Shown piece by piece: positions 61,375 through 64,000 of a stretch of 64,000 nt of DNA. The notes beneath the pieces were generated by a model that was not told the DNA's origin, did no database searches, and saw only the letters and a list, made by a program, of their open reading frames with translations. The stretch is from Bosea sp. ANAM02 (GTDB lineage Bacteria; Pseudomonadota; Alphaproteobacteria; Rhizobiales; Beijerinckiaceae): the NCBI RefSeq assembly GCF_011764485.1, contig NZ_AP022848.1:1888001-1952000 (forward strand). Direction: 5' to 3'. Made by a program: the position numbers and the translations under genes. Within the stretch, counting starts at the first letter, position 1, and every line of letters starts with the position of its first letter.

Positions 61375-61581
61375 GAAGGTCCCGGGTAAGGGTCAATAAC
61401 GCCAAAGTTGCCGCGAGGGCATCCAAGCAGGCTCTGTCACAGGGCCGCCAAAGCCGACGACAACCGCAGGTAGGCCGCACCTGCCGCGAAAATGCCAAGA
61501 GTATTGATGCGGCCGAACATATTTAGCGAAGTTTTTACCAGTTTGACGTGATGCTCCAGGCGCAATCCTGGGTCGCCCTTC
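61375..61581 (+). promoter_or_regulatory. Upstream region of the STAS-cheY-cheA genes
   Basis: No gene is seen here. The last 60 bases (around 61,510-61,560) are AT-richer than their surroundings, with TTTTTACCAGTTTGACG, and probably hold the promoter of the STAS gene. With the repeat, the whole gap from the response regulator to the STAS gene is 406 bases, so transcription may restart here. Confidence 0.35.
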
Positions 61582-61863
61582 ATGGTCATCACCGTCTCGC
61601 TTCCTCAATTCCTCGGCCGGTCCGAGGCCGCGACGTTCCGAAACCAGCTGCTGGTGGCGCTGGAACAGCGGGAAAGCGTCGCCGTCGAATGCGCCGAGGC
61701 CGGGCCGCTGCCCAGCCTCTGGATCCAGCTTCTCCATTCCGCAGCCACCAGCGCCGCCGCGCGGGGGCTTTCGGTCACGCTCAAGGCGGCTTCCGAGGAA
61801 TGCCGCGAATCCTTGCGGGCGATCGGCTTCGATGCCGCTCACAGCGCTCTCGTTCTGGAGTGA
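61582..61863 (+). CDS. STAS-domain protein (CheS-like position)
   Basis: 93 residues: one STAS domain, as in anti-sigma-factor antagonists (VITVSLPQFLGRSEAATFRN; AGPLPSLWIQLLHSAATSAA, ARGLSVTLKAAS). The position usually taken by the phosphorylatable Ser/Thr reads PLPSLWIQ, with a Ser available. In rhizobial che operons a small protein of similar size at this position, CheS, binds CheA and speeds CheY1 dephosphorylation. Whether this is the same protein cannot be proved from sequence. It is 5 bases upstream of cheY. Confidence 0.85.
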   Translation: MVITVSLPQFLGRSEAATFRNQLLVALEQRESVAVECAEAGPLPSLWIQLLHSAATSAAARGLSVTLKAASEECRESLRAIGFDAAHSALVLE

Positions 61864-61868
61864 CAGGT

Positions 61869-62228
61869 ATGAAAATCCTGGCGATCGACGATACCAAGAC
61901 CCTGCTCAGCCTGCTCAGCCTGACGCTCCGCAATGCTGGCCATGAAGTGGCCGAGGCCGAGAACGGCGAAGACGGCCTCAACAAGTTCGACCAGTTCCGC
62001 CCCGATCTGGTGATCACCGACCTCAACATGCCGATCATGGACGGCATCGAGTTCACCCGCGCCTGCCGCTCGCGCCCCGCCGGGCAGAACACGCCGATCA
62101 TCGTGCTGACCACGGAGAACGGCGCCGAGATCAAGGCCGAGGGCCGCCGCGCCGGCGCCAGCGCCTGGATGGTCAAGCCCTTCGAACCCAACACGCTGCT
62201 CGGCCTCGTCGCGCGCTACCAGAACTGA
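61869..62228 (+). CDS. cheY: CheY-type chemotaxis response regulator
   Basis: 119 residues, a minimal receiver. Acidic pair Asp7-Asp8 in ILAIDDTKTLL, phospho-acceptor Asp51 in PDLVITDLNMPIMDGIEFTR, Thr in PIIVLTTENG and Lys in WMVKPFEPN. All residues needed for phosphorylation by CheA are present. Sits between the STAS gene and cheA, which starts 10 bases after its stop. Likely CheY1 of the cluster; a motor-binding CheY2 would be expected further downstream, beyond the window. Confidence 0.93.
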   Translation: MKILAIDDTKTLLSLLSLTLRNAGHEVAEAENGEDGLNKFDQFRPDLVITDLNMPIMDGIEFTRACRSRPAGQNTPIIVLTTENGAEIKAEGRRAGASAWMVKPFEPNTLLGLVARYQN

Positions 62229-62238
62229 AGGTCGGCCG

Positions 62239-64000
62239 ATGGACCCGTTGGCAGAACTCAAGCAGACCTTCTTCCAGGAATGCGAGGAACTCCTCGGCGC
62301 GCTGGAGCTGAAGCTCCAGGCTCTCGACGAGGGGTCCGTCGATCCTGAGGACGTCAATGCCGCCTTCCGCGCCATTCACTCGATCAAGGGCGGCGCGGGC
62401 GCCTTCGGCTGCACGGAGCTGGTCGGCTTCGCGCATGTCTTCGAGGCCGCGCTCGATCATCTGAGGTCCGGCCGCGTCGCCATCGAGGATGCGCCGTTCA
62501 CGCTCTTCCTGCGCTGCTCGGACGCGGTCGCCGATCTCGTCTCCGCCGCGCGCAACGACGAGCCTGCGACCGAGCGGCCCGACCTCCTGGCCGCGCTCGA
62601 GCAGGTCGGCAAGGAACCGCAGGCGCCCGTCGCCGCGCCGCCGACCCCCGTTGCTCCCGCTCCGGAACCGGTCACCCCTGCCGCCAACAACGATGCGCCC
62701 ATCGGCATCGCCGCGCTCGGCAACCTGCTCGCCATGGTCGAGGCTAAGACCGCCGCGCCGGCTTCCGCCTCGGATGACGGCTGGGACGACGAGCCCGCCG
62801 CCGCGCCCGCGACCGCCTCCGACAAGCCCGGCCGCGACGTGCATCTGCGCATCAGGCCGGAGCAGGACCTGTTCCGCCGCGTGATCGAGCCGCGCGTCGT
62901 GCTCGGTTCGCTGCCGGCCGCCGATATCGTCTCGATCCGCTGCGACCTGAGCCAGGTGCCGCCGCTGGAAAGCCTCGATGTCAGCGATTGCTGGATGCGC
63001 TTCGACGTCGACCTGCGTACCGAGCTTTCGGTCGAGGACCTGCATGGCCGCTTCGACTTCAGCCTCGCGAACGAGGAATTCGAGATCAGCTTCCCGGAGC
63101 CGGCCGCGATCGATCCGCCCGAGGTTGGCGAGCCGGCCGCGGCAGAGCAAGAGGTCTCCAATGCCGTCGCGGCCGACCTCTCGGCGATTCTCGCCAAGCT
63201 CGGCGCGGCGCCGGAAGCGGCGAGCGAGCCCGATATCCAGCCCGCCCCGGCCCCGGTGGCCGTCGCCGCCCCGGTCGTTGCGGCGGCCGAGCCGGCCGTC
63301 GCCCGTGCGGCGCCGCGCGCCCCGGCCGCCCCCGACGCGTCGGCGCGCCAGCGCCAGGCGGTCAGCGTGCGCGTCGATCTCGACCGCATCGACAAGCTGA
63401 TGAACCTGGTCGGCGAGATCGTCATCACCCAGTCCATGCTGGTCGAATGCGTCCGCTCGCTGCCTTACGACGTCCATGCCAAGACCGCCGAGGGCATGCT
63501 GACGCTCTCGCGCCAGACGCGCGAATTGCAGGACCATGTCATGGCCGTCCGCGCCCAGCCGGTGAAGGCCGTGTTCCAGCGCATGCCGCGGCTGGTGCGC
63601 GAGCTCGCCCAGACGCTGGGCAAGGAAGTGCGCCTCGTGCTCGAAGGCGAGAACACCGAGGTCGACAAGACGATCATCGAGGAGCTCGCCGATCCGCTGA
63701 CCCACATGATCCGCAACTCGATGGACCATGGGCTGGAGACGCCGGACGAGCGCGTCGCCGCGGGCAAGCCGCGCGAGGGCACGATCAAGCTGATCGCCGA
63801 GCACCGCGCCGGCCGCATCGTCATCTCGGTCACCGATGACGGACGCGGCATCGGCCGCGACCGGCTGCTGGCCAAGGCGCGTTCGCGTGGCCTCGTCGGC
63901 GCCGACGAGCGCCTGCAGCCGGAGGAGATCGACCAGCTCATCTTCGCCGCCGGCCTGTCGACGGCCGAAGCGGTCAGCGACATCTCGGGCCGCGGCGTCG
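62239..64000 (+). CDS. cheA: CheA chemotaxis histidine kinase (3' partial)
   Basis: 587 codons are visible; the gene runs off the right edge. Phosphotransfer domain with His47 in FRAIHSIKGGAGAFG, a long Pro/Ala-rich linker, a domain of CheY-binding type around residues 195-290, a second linker, then the dimerisation helices (LDRIDKLMNLVGEIVITQSM) near 380. The ATPase N-box is DPLTHMIRNSMDHGLETPDE and the G1 box VTDDGRGIGRDRLL. The sequence stops within the G2 region (DISGRGV). Missing parts are the end of the ATPase domain and the CheW-like domain. ATG 62,239 lies 10 bases after the cheY stop. Confidence 0.94.
   Translation, partial: MDPLAELKQTFFQECEELLGALELKLQALDEGSVDPEDVNAAFRAIHSIKGGAGAFGCTELVGFAHVFEAALDHLRSGRVAIEDAPFTLFLRCSDAVADLVSAARNDEPATERPDLLAALEQVGKEPQAPVAAPPTPVAPAPEPVTPAANNDAPIGIAALGNLLAMVEAKTAAPASASDDGWDDEPAAAPATASDKPGRDVHLRIRPEQDLFRRVIEPRVVLGSLPAADIVSIRCDLSQVPPLESLDVSDCWMRFDVDLRTELSVEDLHGRFDFSLANEEFEISFPEPAAIDPPEVGEPAAAEQEVSNAVAADLSAILAKLGAAPEAASEPDIQPAPAPVAVAAPVVAAAEPAVARAAPRAPAAPDASARQRQAVSVRVDLDRIDKLMNLVGEIVITQSMLVECVRSLPYDVHAKTAEGMLTLSRQTRELQDHVMAVRAQPVKAVFQRMPRLVRELAQTLGKEVRLVLEGENTEVDKTIIEELADPLTHMIRNSMDHGLETPDERVAAGKPREGTIKLIAEHRAGRIVISVTDDGRGIGRDRLLAKARSRGLVGADERLQPEEIDQLIFAAGLSTAEAVSDISGRGV

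Overview
The window is GC-rich and densely coded, with many ATGA-type start/stop overlaps. Three things suggest an alphaproteobacterium of the order Hyphomicrobiales (Rhizobiales): many TRAP and oligopeptide-type ABC receptors, mosaic intergenic repeats built from palindromes, and a chemotaxis cluster of soluble receptor / STAS / CheY / CheA. A Bosea-like lineage is my guess only. I see no rRNA, tRNA, CRISPR array, insertion sequence or prophage.

Bases 1-29,200 hold catabolic and uptake modules. (a) 1-6157: a TRAP solute receptor (5' end outside the window), an IclR regulator, a class III CoA-transferase, an enoyl-CoA hydratase, and two tandem paralogous proteins with a solute-binding-protein look but no signal peptide. 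(b) 6617-17,860: an opine-dehydrogenase-family enzyme, a decayed oxidase fragment, a family 5 solute receptor with an MmgE/PrpD protein, a divergent LysR regulator, and an operon of four redox genes (DAO-type flavoprotein, small [2Fe-2S] protein, large FAD/NAD protein with C-terminal iron-sulfur motif, second DAO-type flavoprotein) plus two DppB/DppC-type permeases. One sequence motif recurs three times around this module. (c) 18,011-20,215: a thioredoxin-fold protein coupled to a Tat-exported transglutaminase-like protein, then a small secreted protein. (d) 20,236-22,363: a divergent PaiB / MocR pair. (e) 22,455-29,179: a second ABC importer without ATPases, an RraA-fold protein lacking the aldolase signature residues, a divergent LysR regulator and an N-carbamoyl-amino-acid hydrolase. 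The last gene and the importer operon share an upstream operator-like sequence.

Bases 29,339-41,588 form an exopolysaccharide locus: Wzx-type flippase, two glycosyltransferases, a secreted GH5 glycosidase, a Wzy/VpsF-like polymerase, a Wzc/ExoP-like co-polymerase with a ruined P-loop, a GINT1-like beta-propeller protein, a CelD/FemAB-type acyltransferase and a fatty-acid-hydroxylase-family membrane protein. The next operon on the same strand (50,205 down to 41,769) is a complete Wsp chemosensory system in the order wspA-B-C-D-E-F-R, ending in a GGDEF/REC diguanylate cyclase. The arrangement suggests surface sensing through c-di-GMP controlling the adjacent polysaccharide.

Bases 50,348-58,935 carry a D-amino-acid-dehydrogenase-like flavoprotein, an M81 (MlrC-like) metalloprotein, a TAXI-type TRAP transporter (receptor plus fused permease, with a palindromic repeat between them), a fosmidomycin-resistance-type MFS pump and an exported Fe/Mn superoxide dismutase. 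From 59,184 to the right edge a second chemosensory cluster begins: soluble receptor, response regulator, STAS protein, CheY and CheA, the last cut by the window end.
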